From Bhargavaea cecembensis (lineage in GTDB: Bacteria; Bacillota; Bacilli; Bacillales_A; Planococcaceae), in contig NZ_LN651371.1 of assembly GCF_000826125.2 (NCBI RefSeq), positions 110,107 through 174,106 on the forward strand: a stretch of DNA of 64,000 nucleotides. The letters run 5' to 3'. Numbering within the stretch: the stretch's first letter is position 1; each line of letters starts with the position of its first letter. Positions 14,984 to 24,608 of the stretch are shown here, in pieces. The position numbers were made by a program, and so were the translations under genes. The notes under the pieces were generated by a model that searched no databases, was not told where the DNA came from, and saw only the letters and a list, made by a program, of their open reading frames with translations.

Positions 14984-16306
14984 TTGAGCAAGAAGGCAAA
15001 AGTCTGGACGATCATCATCGTCCTGGCACTCGTGATTCTCGGAGGTGCCGGATTCATTTTCAAGGACCGGCTGCTCGCTTCGGGAAGCATGTCGGAGGAG
15101 TTTGATGAGCCGGTGATGGTCCAGCCGGTCGAGTTGCAGGAACTCGGTGAGACGATCCTCGTCACGGGTCAGATCATCCCGAGCGACGAACAGAAGGTCT
15201 ACCACGAAGCTGAAAACGGCGAAGTGAAAGAGTTCCTCGTCGCGGAAAATGATAAGGTCGAGGCGGGCACTCCGCTGTTCACCTATGACGATTCCGCGAT
15301 CAATTCCGAATACAACAAGGCGGTCCGGTCGCGCGATTTGACGAAGAAGCGCCTGGCGATCGCCAACGATGAAATCACTACTGCGCAAAAGCAGCTGAAA
15401 GACATGAAGAAGAATCCTGAAGTGACGAAAGAAGAAATCAATGCCGCGTCCAAGGAGATTGTCAGCCTGGAGATGGAGATCGAAGGCATCAAGGACGAAG
15501 TGAGCTCCGCCCAGCAGTCGATCGACGAACTCGCCGTGCAAAAGGAAAAGCTGACGGTAAAGAGCAAGATCGACGGGACGGTCGTGAAGGTGAACAAAAA
15601 TATCGAGCCGTCCGAAAACGGCGCTTCTGAACCGGTTGTCCACATCATTTCAAGCGGTCCGTTCAAAGTGATCGGGTCGATGAGCGAATTCGACACGGTG
15701 AAGGTCAAGCACGGACAGCCGGTCGTCATCCGCCCGAAAGTGTTCAAAGACCGGACTTGGGACGGGACGATCGAATCGGTCTCCCATTTCCCTGAAGGCG
15801 ACCAGGGCGGGATGGAAGACTACGGCGGCGGAGGCGGAAACGTCACGATGTATCCGTTCACCGTCACGCTCGCCGGCGACACGGGCGACTTGCGGCAAGG
15901 GTTCCACGTGTCGCTTGAGATCAACGTCTCCGATCTGGAACAGAGCGAGCAGATCGCCATCCCTCACATGGCGCTCGACATGGATGAGGAAGGCAATGAG
16001 TTCGTCTGGGTGATTGGAGAAGACAATACGCTCGAAAAGCGGACGATTGTTCTCGGGGAGATGAGCGATGAATTCGCGGGCATCGCAGAGGGCCTTGAGC
16101 CGGGCGAGCTCGTCGTCACGAATCCGTATATCCTTCCCGAGAAGGAACTGGAGCCCGGGATGATCGTGGAGGATTACATGAATGAGCTCGAGGGCATGGA
16201 AGATTCCGAACTGATCGAGGAAGCCCCGGAAGAGTTGGAGGAAACGCCGGCGGAGGAAACCCCTGAAGCCGAAGCGGAGGATTCTGAACATGATGAAGCT
16301 GAGTAA
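14984..16306 (+). CDS. HlyD/MacA-type efflux adaptor protein
   Basis: A 440-residue membrane-fusion-type subunit of an ABC exporter. An N-terminal anchor (VWTIIIVLALVILGGAGFIF) is followed by a barrel-sandwich domain split by a long coiled coil (roughly residues 110-190, rich in K and E). A beta-barrel domain follows, with a glycine-rich loop, and the tail is very acidic. Start is TTG at 14984 with GGAGGGGG upstream; the longer frame has no binding site. It overlaps the ATPase gene by 17 bp and forms a three-gene operon. In Gram-positives such adaptors help MacB-type permeases export peptides or drugs. Confidence 0.85.
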   Translation: MSKKAKVWTIIIVLALVILGGAGFIFKDRLLASGSMSEEFDEPVMVQPVELQELGETILVTGQIIPSDEQKVYHEAENGEVKEFLVAENDKVEAGTPLFTYDDSAINSEYNKAVRSRDLTKKRLAIANDEITTAQKQLKDMKKNPEVTKEEINAASKEIVSLEMEIEGIKDEVSSAQQSIDELAVQKEKLTVKSKIDGTVVKVNKNIEPSENGASEPVVHIISSGPFKVIGSMSEFDTVKVKHGQPVVIRPKVFKDRTWDGTIESVSHFPEGDQGGMEDYGGGGGNVTMYPFTVTLAGDTGDLRQGFHVSLEINVSDLEQSEQIAIPHMALDMDEEGNEFVWVIGEDNTLEKRTIVLGEMSDEFAGIAEGLEPGELVVTNPYILPEKELEPGMIVEDYMNELEGMEDSELIEEAPEELEETPAEETPEAEAEDSEHDEAE

Positions 16307-16966
16307 TATCAAAAAAGCATACGGCGCCGGCAGTCTGACCGTACCGGTGCTCCGGGGGCTGGACCTCGAGATCGGTGACGGGGAATTCGTCGCGATCATG
16401 GGGCCGTCCGGTTCCGGCAAGTCGACGCTCATGAACATCATCGGCTTCCTGGACAAGCAGACGGAAGGCGTTTATTCGCTGAACGGCGAGGACGTGAAGG
16501 CGGCGAACGAGAACAAGCTGGCCCGCTTGCGCAACGAGCATATCGGCTTCGTGTTCCAGCAGTTCTTCCTGCTCCCCCGCCTGAACGCCCAGAAAAACGT
16601 GGAAACGCCGCTCATTTACTCCGGCGCATCGAAAAAAGAGCGCGCCGAACGCGCCCGCAGCCTGCTTGAGAAAGTCGGACTCGGCGACCGGATGGGTCAT
16701 CTGCCGAGCGAGCTGTCCGGCGGCCAGAAGCAGCGCGTCGCGATCGCCCGCGCGCTCATCAACCATCCGTCCGTCATTTTGGCGGATGAGCCGACCGGTG
16801 CGCTCGACTCCAAAACCGGCGCTCAGATCATGGAACTCCTCACCGAACTGAACCGCGAAGGCAAGACGGTCATCATCGTCACGCACGAGGAAGAGATCGC
16901 GGCATACGCCGACCGGGTCATCGTCCTGCGTGACGGGCTCATCGTCGAAGACAGGATGGTGACGGC

Positions 16967-16970
<4 letters not shown>
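16290..16970 (+). CDS. ABC transporter ATP-binding protein, MacB/LolD type
   Basis: A 226-residue ATPase with Walker A (GPSGSGKST, near residue 40), Q-loop ([11 protein letters not shown]), signature ([14 protein letters not shown]), Walker B ([12 protein letters not shown]) and the H-loop ([10 protein letters not shown]). The sequence type is that of ATPases pairing with FtsX-like permeases in lipoprotein, macrolide and peptide export. It starts within the adaptor gene and its stop overlaps the permease start as ATGA, so the three subunits are translationally coupled. Confidence 0.92.
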
Positions 16971-18184
<1,214 letters not shown>

Positions 18185-18194
18185 ATGCATAGCA

Positions 18195-18234
18195 AAGCCG
18201 GAGCCCGCGAACATGCAGGCTCCGGCTTGTTTTC
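18195..18234 (+). terminator. Terminator of the MacAB-type operon
   Basis: AAGCCGGAGCC and GGCTCCGGCTT form an 11-bp stem, followed by GTTTT. Confidence 0.9.
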
Positions 18235-18248
18235 ATTTGTTGTGACGA

Positions 18249-20189
18249 TCAGGTTTCCAGGCCCTTGAGCATCCTCAGGCCGTTCAGGATGACTGCAAGC
18301 GTGCTGCCTTCGTGGATGACGACCGCGGCGGTCATGTTCATGTTGCCGGTCATATTTACGATGACGAGGAACACGACGACCGCCAATGCAATCGAGATGT
18401 TCTGGATCACGAGCCGGCGCAGTTTCTTCGCAACCCGGTGGGTGTAGGAGAACTTCGTCAGATCGTTTTTCATGAGGACGGCGTCGGCTACGTCGATCGC
18501 AATGTCCGTCCCTTCCCCCATCGCCACGCCGACATCCGCCGCCACAAGCGCCGGCGCATCGTTCACTCCGTCCCCGACCATCGCGGTGACCGGATAGGTC
18601 TTTTTCAGATCGGCGACGATGCTCGCTTTTTCTTCGGGCATCACATTGCCGCGCACTTCATCGATTCCGAGCACCCGGCCGATCGCCTGGCCGGTGCGTT
18701 CGGCATCACCCGTAATCATGACCGTATGGATATCCTGTTCTTTCAAATAGCGGATCGCTTCCTGCGAAGTTTCTTTCGGCACGTCCTGGATGGCGAGCAA
18801 CCCAAGCACTTCTTCGTCGTTGCCGAAATAAACGACTGTTTTCCCTTCCTTTTCGAAAAGCTCGGTCTGCCGGATGAATAGCTCGGGAATCGTTTTGTAG
18901 GAGCTCGGCTTGCCGATCTTATAAAGCGTGCCGTCCGCTTCCGCGACGAGTCCGGTGCCGATCAGGTTTTCCACTTCCAGGTCAAGCGGAGCCATGTCCG
19001 GGTAGTGCTTCAGGATTGCCTGCGCGAGCGGATGATTGGACTTGCTTTCCATCGAGACGATGATCCGGGCAAACGCATTCTCCTGCTCTGTCGTTACGTG
19101 GTCACCGAAATACGTATCGGTCACGGACGGCTTCCCGGTCGTCAGGGTTCCGGTCTTATCGAATGCCACCGCTTTCAGGTCAGACAGGTTCGACAAATAG
19201 GATCCGCCCTTGAACAGCACGCCGCGCTTCGCCAGGTTGCTGATCGACGACAGGGTGGCCGGTATATCGGTCGCCGCAAGTGCGCAAGGCGATGTGGCAA
19301 TAAGGAAGACCATCGTCCGGTAGAAGCTTCCGTAGGCGCCCCACCCGAACGCATAATAGCCGAGCAGGTAGAAAAACGGAGTGAGCAGCAGGACGACTTT
19401 GACGTACACCGGCTCCAGCCGCTTGATGAACGCGGCGGTCCTCGACACGTTGTTCTGCGTCTGGCTGACGAGCTGGATGATCTTTGAGATCACCGTATCG
19501 GCGCTGTCTTTCGTCACTTCCATCGTCATCGTCCCGGTGCCGTTGATCGTGCTGCCGAACAGGGCATCGCCCGCCCTCTTCTCAACGGGCATGCTTTCTC
19601 CCGTGATGGACGCCTGGTCGACAGACGAGTTTCCGGATAAGACGATCCCGTCAGTCGGAATCTGGTCGCCGTTCAGGATGGACAGCCGGTCGCCGATATT
19701 CAGCGCAGAAACGTCGACAGTCTCGATCGTCCCGTCCGGATTGATCCGTCTGGCGGTTGTCGGATTCAATTTCAGGAGCGCCGTGATTTCCTTGTTGCTT
19801 TTGCTTTCCGCGTAATGCTCCAGGAAGTGGGCCCCGGCAAAGATCAGGATCAGGAGCGCCGCTTCCCGGTAGTCCCCGATGATGACCGCTCCGATTGCAG
19901 CGAGGGTCATCAGGATATGGACGTTCGGCGTGAATTTCTTTTTCAGCGCCGTCTGCCTGAACGTGTCGGCGAACCCTTCGATGATGATATGGTAGCCGGA
20001 CACGACGAGCGCGGTGAGATACAGAATCGCCTGCCAAATGTCGGAACCGACAAACAGCCCGATCAGAAAAGCGGCCAGCCCGGTGAAATACAGGATAACG
20101 GCGAGATTCCCGCCGTGCTCATGATCATGGTCGTGATCATGATTGTGTCCGCAAGATCTGGCGGCATGATTCGTCGTCAGCTCACTCAT
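18249..20189 (-). CDS. zosA: Metal-transporting P1B-type ATPase, ZosA-like (zinc)
   Basis: A 646-residue heavy-metal ATPase. The N-terminus has a His-rich metal site (CGHNHDHDHDHEHGG). Then come the actuator motif TGES, the ion-site motif SPCALAATDIPATLS, the phosphorylation site DKTGTLT, the HP motif (SNHPLAQAI) and the hinge MVGDGVNDAPALVAADVGVA. The SPC instead of CPC motif and the block NLAKRGVLFKGGSYLSNLSD are shared with B. subtilis ZosA, a zinc transporter induced under peroxide stress. Here the gene overlaps an ArsR-type repressor, which points to control by metal, and the transport direction is not decided by sequence. Confidence 0.85.
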   Translation of the reverse strand: MSELTTNHAARSCGHNHDHDHDHEHGGNLAVILYFTGLAAFLIGLFVGSDIWQAILYLTALVVSGYHIIIEGFADTFRQTALKKKFTPNVHILMTLAAIGAVIIGDYREAALLILIFAGAHFLEHYAESKSNKEITALLKLNPTTARRINPDGTIETVDVSALNIGDRLSILNGDQIPTDGIVLSGNSSVDQASITGESMPVEKRAGDALFGSTINGTGTMTMEVTKDSADTVISKIIQLVSQTQNNVSRTAAFIKRLEPVYVKVVLLLTPFFYLLGYYAFGWGAYGSFYRTMVFLIATSPCALAATDIPATLSSISNLAKRGVLFKGGSYLSNLSDLKAVAFDKTGTLTTGKPSVTDTYFGDHVTTEQENAFARIIVSMESKSNHPLAQAILKHYPDMAPLDLEVENLIGTGLVAEADGTLYKIGKPSSYKTIPELFIRQTELFEKEGKTVVYFGNDEEVLGLLAIQDVPKETSQEAIRYLKEQDIHTVMITGDAERTGQAIGRVLGIDEVRGNVMPEEKASIVADLKKTYPVTAMVGDGVNDAPALVAADVGVAMGEGTDIAIDVADAVLMKNDLTKFSYTHRVAKKLRRLVIQNISIALAVVVFLVIVNMTGNMNMTAAVVIHEGSTLAVILNGLRMLKGLET

Positions 20190-20514
20190 AGTTGTAGATC
20201 TCCTTTACGTGTTCGATCGCCATATGGAAAATCTGATGGACATGGTCATCATCCAGCCGGTAAATCATTTCCCGGCCCTGTTTCTGATTCCGGACCAGCC
20301 GCGCCAGCTTCAGCTCCCTGAGCTGATGCGATACCGCGCTCTGGGACACCTCCAGCCGGTTGCTGATCTCCGTCACCGTCAGCGACTGCTGCTTCAGCAA
20401 ATAAAGAATCTTGATGCGCGTCGGATTCGACAGCGCCTGGAACAGATTCGCCATGTCCTGTTCCACTTCCGCACTCAGCATTTCCGTTTCTTGGATTTCC
20501 TTTCGGCCCATCAT
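20182..20514 (-). CDS. ArsR/SmtB-family metal-sensing repressor, CzrA-like
   Basis: A 110-residue winged-helix repressor. The DNA-binding helix is VTEISNRLEVSQSAVSHQLR. The C-terminal helix DDDHVHQIFHMAIEHVKEIY carries the D-x-H...H-x-x-x-H arrangement of the alpha-5 zinc-sensing site of CzrA/SmtB. The start chosen is the ATG at 20512-20514 after AGGGGG; the longer frame lacks a binding site. Its stop codon overlaps the zosA start (8 bp), so repressor and pump are one operon. A matching palindrome lies upstream at 20543-20562. Confidence 0.88.
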   Translation of the reverse strand: MMGRKEIQETEMLSAEVEQDMANLFQALSNPTRIKILYLLKQQSLTVTEISNRLEVSQSAVSHQLRELKLARLVRNQKQGREMIYRLDDDHVHQIFHMAIEHVKEIYNYE

Positions 20515-20542
20515 CCCCGTCCCCCTGTTCTTATTCATTAAT

Positions 20543-20562
20543 ATATGATGAATTGTTCATAT
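20543..20562. promoter_or_regulatory. Probable operator of the ArsR-zosA operon
   Basis: ATATGA and TCATAT face each other over 8 bp, the spacing and bases seen in SmtB/CzrA operators (ATATGAAnnnnnnTTCATAT type). It overlaps the likely promoter 29 bp upstream of the repressor start. Confidence 0.65.
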
Positions 20563-20649
20563 GTTGATGGGTTTATTGTACGCTATCGGGAACGGGAAGT
20601 CTATTAGGGGATGTGTGGGGTTTTAAGAGGTGGAGTCCGGGCGCGGAAA

Positions 20650-20680
20650 AGCCGGGCAGCGCATGCGGGCTGCCCGGCTG
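20650..20680 (-). terminator. Terminator of the small minus-strand genes
   Basis: GCCGGGCAGC and GCTGCCCGGC form a 10-bp stem; the T tract lies on the minus-strand side. Confidence 0.8.
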
Positions 20681-20725
20681 GTCTCAAATATTCCTCCTAG
20701 AATTATTACGATAGCTTCTCTTCGT

Positions 20726-20869
20726 TTATTTAGAAGTCTTGCTTCGCAGATACCTTAGACCTTCCTTTTGGTCATATATCCGTCCCACTTCATAATTTTC
20801 ACAACTTTTTTGAACTTGGCGAATCAGTTCCTGATCTTCGAAAACATGATCACTCTCCATTTGGCTCAC
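20726..20869 (-). CDS. Small hypothetical protein
   Basis: A 47-residue charged protein (VSQMESDHVFEDQELIRQVQ at the start, ending YLRSKTSK). The GTG at 20867-20869 is preferred because AGGAAA is placed before it; an ATG three codons later is possible. It starts 8 bp after the stop of the 20877-21065 frame and ends near a terminator. No family is recognised. Confidence 0.4.
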   Translation of the reverse strand: MSQMESDHVFEDQELIRQVQKSCENYEVGRIYDQKEGLRYLRSKTSK

Positions 20870-20876
20870 GGCTTTC

Positions 20877-21065
20877 CTATTCCGTTTCATCTTTAAGAAA
20901 CACCACCCAGTTTTTTGACTTCAGGCGGCTTGCCCGTTTAGGTCGGAATTTCTCGCAATCAGGGACTACTCGTAGGACAGATTCCTCGTTACTTTCAGAA
21001 TTGACCCTCGAAGTTTTCTGGAACAATTTCTTTGAGGTTATATTGTCCAGGCTTCTTTTCTTCAT
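20877..21065 (-). CDS. Possible small protein or gene remnant
   Basis: A 62-codon open frame overlapping the end of the preceding gene in another frame. The plausible protein part is the C-terminal half (PDCEKFRPKRASRLKSKNWV, ending KDETE), but no start codon with a binding site precedes that part. It may be a remnant or use a non-standard start. Tightly spaced to the next small frame. Confidence 0.25.
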   Translation of the reverse strand: MKKRSLDNITSKKLFQKTSRVNSESNEESVLRVVPDCEKFRPKRASRLKSKNWVVFLKDETE

Positions 21066-21306
21066 AGCGGATCAAATAGTTGTTTCCTACCTCAAGCAGA
21101 GCCCATACGCTGAAGGTTTCGATGTAGACTCGCTTGCTGTCCTCCAGGATTATCCACTGCTCCTTTTGATTGTTCTCTTTGCTGATCACCTTGGCTTGCT
21201 CGGTTGTTGATTCTAGATGATTGTTTTGACTAAAAACATAAATGGGAACCAAAGAAACGAGAAGAAGAATAAAAAGAGAAATAACCAGTGCCTTATGTTT
21301 CTTCAA
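20995..21306 (-). CDS. Membrane-anchored hypothetical protein
   Basis: A 103-residue protein with one N-terminal helix (KHKALVISLFILLLVSLVPI) and a small extracytoplasmic domain containing VYIETFSVWALLEVGNNYLI. Start is TTG at 21304-21306 with GGAGG well placed; the longest frame extends 27 codons upstream without a binding site. The region is A+T-rich. Not recognised. Confidence 0.55.
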   Translation of the reverse strand: MKKHKALVISLFILLLVSLVPIYVFSQNNHLESTTEQAKVISKENNQKEQWIILEDSKRVYIETFSVWALLEVGNNYLIRYEEKKPGQYNLKEIVPENFEGQF

Positions 21307-21387
21307 ATAGAATCCTCCTCTCCTCTGTATTGGTAAGTCAGTAATACCATGAGTGTTGTGCCGATGCAGTATTATATCCGCTTCCAC

Positions 21388-21685
21388 TACTAACGCTGAT
21401 GTTAATATATTTTATTGATACGCCAAGCGAACCGGGGAATAATTGTAGTAGGTAGTTTTCTGGAACAGACACCCAAACCACGTATATTATATTCTACCCA
21501 CACCCCTGTATTTTTTACTTGTCATAATAATACTCAAATTTTGGTAATATTTTAATGGGCTATTTGTACTGTTTATGTTGACCAGAAAGCGTCCTGCAAC
21601 CAACGAGCTTTAGGCGTAATTTATGCCACATATCCCCTTCCTTGACCCTTTCTATGATCAACATTCCTCATCCCCTTCTCAATCT
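21388..21685. other. AT-rich intergenic stretch without recognised features
   Basis: About 300 bp upstream of the 20995-21306 gene, noticeably A+T-rich, with no open frame that has a start and binding site, no repeat and no convincing hairpin until the terminator at 21686. Confidence 0.5.
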
Positions 21686-21723
21686 AAAAAAGCCGGCGCA
21701 TCCTCATTGGACACGCCGGCTTT
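21686..21723 (-). terminator. Terminator of acetyltransferase gene
   Basis: AAAGCCGGCG and CGCCGGCTTT form a 10-bp stem followed by T6 on the minus strand. Confidence 0.9.
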
Positions 21724-21728
21724 CTCCC

Positions 21729-22277
21729 TTACTTCTCTCTATTCAGCTCTTCCCACTCTTCCCGCAGCATCCCCATCCGGATCGAGTCGTAATATTCTCC
21801 GTTCCAGTAGCGGACTTTTCGGAGGCGGGCTTCCATTTTGAAGCCGAGCTTTTCGCCCGCGCGGATCATGCGTTCGTTGCCGGACCAAGTTGTGTATCCG
21901 GTGCGGACGAGCGGCATCGTATTAAACAGGTGGTCGTTCCACATCCGGAGGGCGGTCGTGCCGATGCCGCCTCCCCAGTGTTGCGGTTCGTAGATGACGA
22001 TGCCCATCTCGAGCCAGCGGGATGGCTCGTGTTCCCAGTACCAGCTGACCATGCCGATGACGTCGCCGCCGCGTTCGATCACCCAGAAGTCGTCCTGGCC
22101 GACGAGATTGGCCCGTTTCTCTTGGAATGCTTCCCATGTCATCGTGGAGTGAGGATAATACGGGGCGTCCCAGCGCTTCCATTCGGGGTCTTTGTCCCGG
22201 AAGCTGAGTTCCCAGAGCCGCCGGAGGTCTTCTTCGTGGACCGGTCGGATGGTCGTGCCGTTTTCGGTGTAGCTCAA
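21729..22277 (-). CDS. GNAT acetyltransferase, RimJ/RimL type
   Basis: A 182-residue acetyltransferase of the RimJ/L or aminoglycoside/spermidine type. Seen: TIRPVHEEDLRRLWELSFRD at the start, the strand MGIVIYEPQHWGGGIGTTAL with the acetyl-CoA loop (Q-H-W-G-G-G-I-G), and the C-terminal NERMIRAGEKLGFKMEARLR block. The open frame continues 39 codons upstream into repeat array D, which there reads as a KLKLKAA heptad; this is not part of the protein. The TTG at 22275-22277 after AAAGGAAATAGG is the likely start. Confidence 0.82.
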   Translation of the reverse strand: MSYTENGTTIRPVHEEDLRRLWELSFRDKDPEWKRWDAPYYPHSTMTWEAFQEKRANLVGQDDFWVIERGGDVIGMVSWYWEHEPSRWLEMGIVIYEPQHWGGGIGTTALRMWNDHLFNTMPLVRTGYTTWSGNERMIRAGEKLGFKMEARLRKVRYWNGEYYDSIRMGMLREEWEELNREK

Positions 22278-22297
22278 CTGCCTATTTCCTTTCTGCC

Positions 22298-22318
22298 AAG
22301 CGCCGTCGTCCGGCGCTT
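22298..22318. terminator. Hairpin between acetyltransferase gene and repeat array D
   Basis: AAGCGCCG and CGGCGCTT form an 8-bp stem. T residues are poor on the minus side, so as a terminator of the S9 peptidase transcript it is only moderately convincing. Confidence 0.45.
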
Positions 22319-22319
22319 T

Positions 22320-22487
22320 CTTTAGTTTCGCGGCCTTCAGCTTTAGTTTCGCGGCCTTCAGCTTTAGTTTCGACGCCTTCAGCTTTAGTTTCACGGACTC
22401 CAGCTTTAGATTCGACTCCGTCAGCTTTAGTTTCGGAGCCTCCAGCTTTAGTTTCGACTCCGCCAGCTTTAGTTTCGCGGCCGCTCC
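22320..22487 (-). repeat. 21-bp tandem repeat array D (8 units)
   Basis: Eight units start every 21 bp from 22320 to 22467. On the plus strand each begins CTTTAGTTTCG, followed by a variable G/C-rich half ending CAG; on the minus strand the unit begins GAAACTAAAGCTG. It fills the gap between the S9 peptidase gene and the acetyltransferase gene. Two more units of the same type lie at 60231-60272. Confidence 0.95.
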
Positions 22488-22501
22488 CGCCCTTTACCTT
22501 C

Positions 22502-24484
22502 TCACAAATACTTTTCGAACCAGCCTGTGATTTCTCCGAGCCGCTCGATGCGGAGGTTCGGCAGGCCGGCGCGGGACAGGTTGTGGTCGGCGTTCGGGAA
22601 GCGGACGAATTCGGTTTCTTTGCCCATGTGCTTGAGCGTGATGAAGAGTTGCTCGGCCTGCTCGATCGGGCAGCGGAAGTCGTTTTCGCTGTGCAGGATG
22701 AGGAGCGGGGTCTTGACGTCCGCCGCGTATTTCAGCGGGGAGATGTCCCATAGGGCTTCGACGTCGTCCATGACGGCGCGGTGTTGCCATTCGCTGAAGT
22801 AGTAGCCGATGTCGGACACGCCGAAGAAGCTGATCCAGTTCGAGATCGAGCGCTGGGTGACGGCGGATTTGAACCGATCGGTGTGGCCGACGATCCAGTT
22901 CGTCATGAATCCGCCGTAGCTGCCGCCCGTGACGCCGAGACGGTCCGGATCGATCCAGTCGCAGTGCTCCAGCGCATAGTCGACGCCGGCCATGATGTCT
23001 TCGTAGTCCCCGTTGCCGTAGTCACCGCGGACCGCATCGACGAATTCCTGGGAGTAGCCGTGGCTGCCGCGCGGGTTGACGTACAGGACGCCGTATCCTT
23101 TCGCCGCGAGCAGCTGCATTTCGTGGAAGAACGAATTGGCGTACATCGTGTGCGGGCCGCCGTGGATTTCGGTGATGAGCGGGTATTTCTGCCCTTCCTC
23201 GAATCCGGCCGGCTTCATGATCCAGCCGTGCACGTCCCAGTCTTTCGGCCCCTTGTATACGATCGGCTCCGGTTTGACGAGTTCGTGTTCGCCGAGGAAT
23301 TCCCCGTTGAATGAAGTGAGCGCATTGCGGCTGCCCGAGGAGATGTCCTGGACGGCAAGCTCGCCCGGATTTACCGGGTCGCTCACTGCAATGATCGCCG
23401 TTTTGCCGTCACGGGAGATATCATAGCCGTAGACATGCTCGTCTTCCGGTGTGGCCGGGTACAGTTCGCCTTCGAGCGTCGCGTAGTACAGGCGCACGTC
23501 GCCCATCGTCGACACCTGGAAATAAAGCGAGTCGTTGCCCGCCCAGACGACGGCCGGCGCGTCGGCTCCCTGCTGGAAGTCGGCGACCGCCATGTCGCCG
23601 ACCGGCGCGTCGAGTGACTCGGTGAGGACAGTGCGGGTGCCGGATTCAACATCGTACACATGCACATCGGCATGCGTCGCGTTTTCAAGCCGGCGGTCGG
23701 CGCCGATGAAAGCGATTTTCTTTCCGTCCGGAGAGAATGCCGCCCCGCCGTAGTAGCCTTCTTCGTCGATGATGACGGTTTCTTCCTTCGTTTCGGCGTC
23801 CGCAACATACAGCGTACCGCGGAATTCGAAGTCCTGGTTTTCCGCGCGGTTCACACTGAAGACGATCTGCTTGCCGTCCGGCGAAATAGCATTCAGCGCG
23901 TGCTGGTGGTCGCCTTTCGTGAACTGCGTCACTTCGCCGCTCTCCAAGTCCACCGAACCGATCTGGCGGAACTGGTCTTGAGGCAGCAGACCGAGGCCGT
24001 CCGCCTTGTATTTCATTTTCGTGACGCGGACCGGTTCCGGCTTCTTGTCATCCTTCTTCTCTTCTTCCTTGTCCGTGAACGTCTTGTCCTGCTTGACGGC
24101 GCCGTTCACCCAGATCTTCTTGCCGCACGGCGACCAGACGAATGAGGAAACACCGTTCGCAAATTCGGTCACCTGCTCGGCTTCCCCGCCTGCCGTCTGC
24201 AGACGGTACAGCTGGTTTTTGCCGTCGCGGTCGGAGAGGAACGCAATCTGTTTGCCGTCCTCGGACCAGGCCGGCTGGCTCGTCCTGCCCTTGCCGTGCG
24301 TCCACTGCGTCACTTTGCCGCTCTTCAGGTCGGCGTGGAACAGGTTCGAGACATACTTGTTCTCTTCCTTGTCCATATGTGTCCGGATGAACACCGCCTC
24401 ATTGCCGTCCGGCGAAAGATTCGGATTCGTCACCGAATACAAGTCGAACAGCGACTCCGCGGTGATTTTATTTTTCGTCATCAT
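22502..24484 (-). CDS. S9-family prolyl oligopeptidase / acylaminoacyl-peptidase
   Basis: A 660-residue serine peptidase. Residues 1-400 are a beta-propeller made of repeated blades (NPNLSPDGNEAVF, QPAWSEDGKQIAFLSDRDG, NAISPDGKQIVFS, AAFSPDGKKIAFIG). The C-terminal alpha/beta-hydrolase domain has the nucleophile motif GGSYGG, the aspartate in LILHSENDFRCP and the histidine in NADHNLSR. There is no signal peptide, so it is cytosolic and probably trims short peptides. AGGGGGAG precedes the start. Downstream is repeat array D rather than another gene. Confidence 0.92.
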   Translation of the reverse strand: MMTKNKITAESLFDLYSVTNPNLSPDGNEAVFIRTHMDKEENKYVSNLFHADLKSGKVTQWTHGKGRTSQPAWSEDGKQIAFLSDRDGKNQLYRLQTAGGEAEQVTEFANGVSSFVWSPCGKKIWVNGAVKQDKTFTDKEEEKKDDKKPEPVRVTKMKYKADGLGLLPQDQFRQIGSVDLESGEVTQFTKGDHQHALNAISPDGKQIVFSVNRAENQDFEFRGTLYVADAETKEETVIIDEEGYYGGAAFSPDGKKIAFIGADRRLENATHADVHVYDVESGTRTVLTESLDAPVGDMAVADFQQGADAPAVVWAGNDSLYFQVSTMGDVRLYYATLEGELYPATPEDEHVYGYDISRDGKTAIIAVSDPVNPGELAVQDISSGSRNALTSFNGEFLGEHELVKPEPIVYKGPKDWDVHGWIMKPAGFEEGQKYPLITEIHGGPHTMYANSFFHEMQLLAAKGYGVLYVNPRGSHGYSQEFVDAVRGDYGNGDYEDIMAGVDYALEHCDWIDPDRLGVTGGSYGGFMTNWIVGHTDRFKSAVTQRSISNWISFFGVSDIGYYFSEWQHRAVMDDVEALWDISPLKYAADVKTPLLILHSENDFRCPIEQAEQLFITLKHMGKETEFVRFPNADHNLSRAGLPNLRIERLGEITGWFEKYL

Positions 24485-24565
24485 AAACTCCCCCTTTTGA
24501 AAAACCTATCAATAGTCTAAACTATTTCGAGTTGCGGAACAACTTAAAATAAGGGCGAAATCAAA

Positions 24566-24597
24566 GAAGACCGGGGAGCCCCGCTCCACCGGTCTTC
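24566..24597 (-). terminator. Terminator of lcfB
   Basis: AGACCGG and CCGGTCT form the outer stem with GGAGCGGGGCTCC inside, followed by TTCTTTGATTT on the minus strand. Confidence 0.75.
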
Positions 24598-24608
24598 CAT
24601 CTCTCCAT

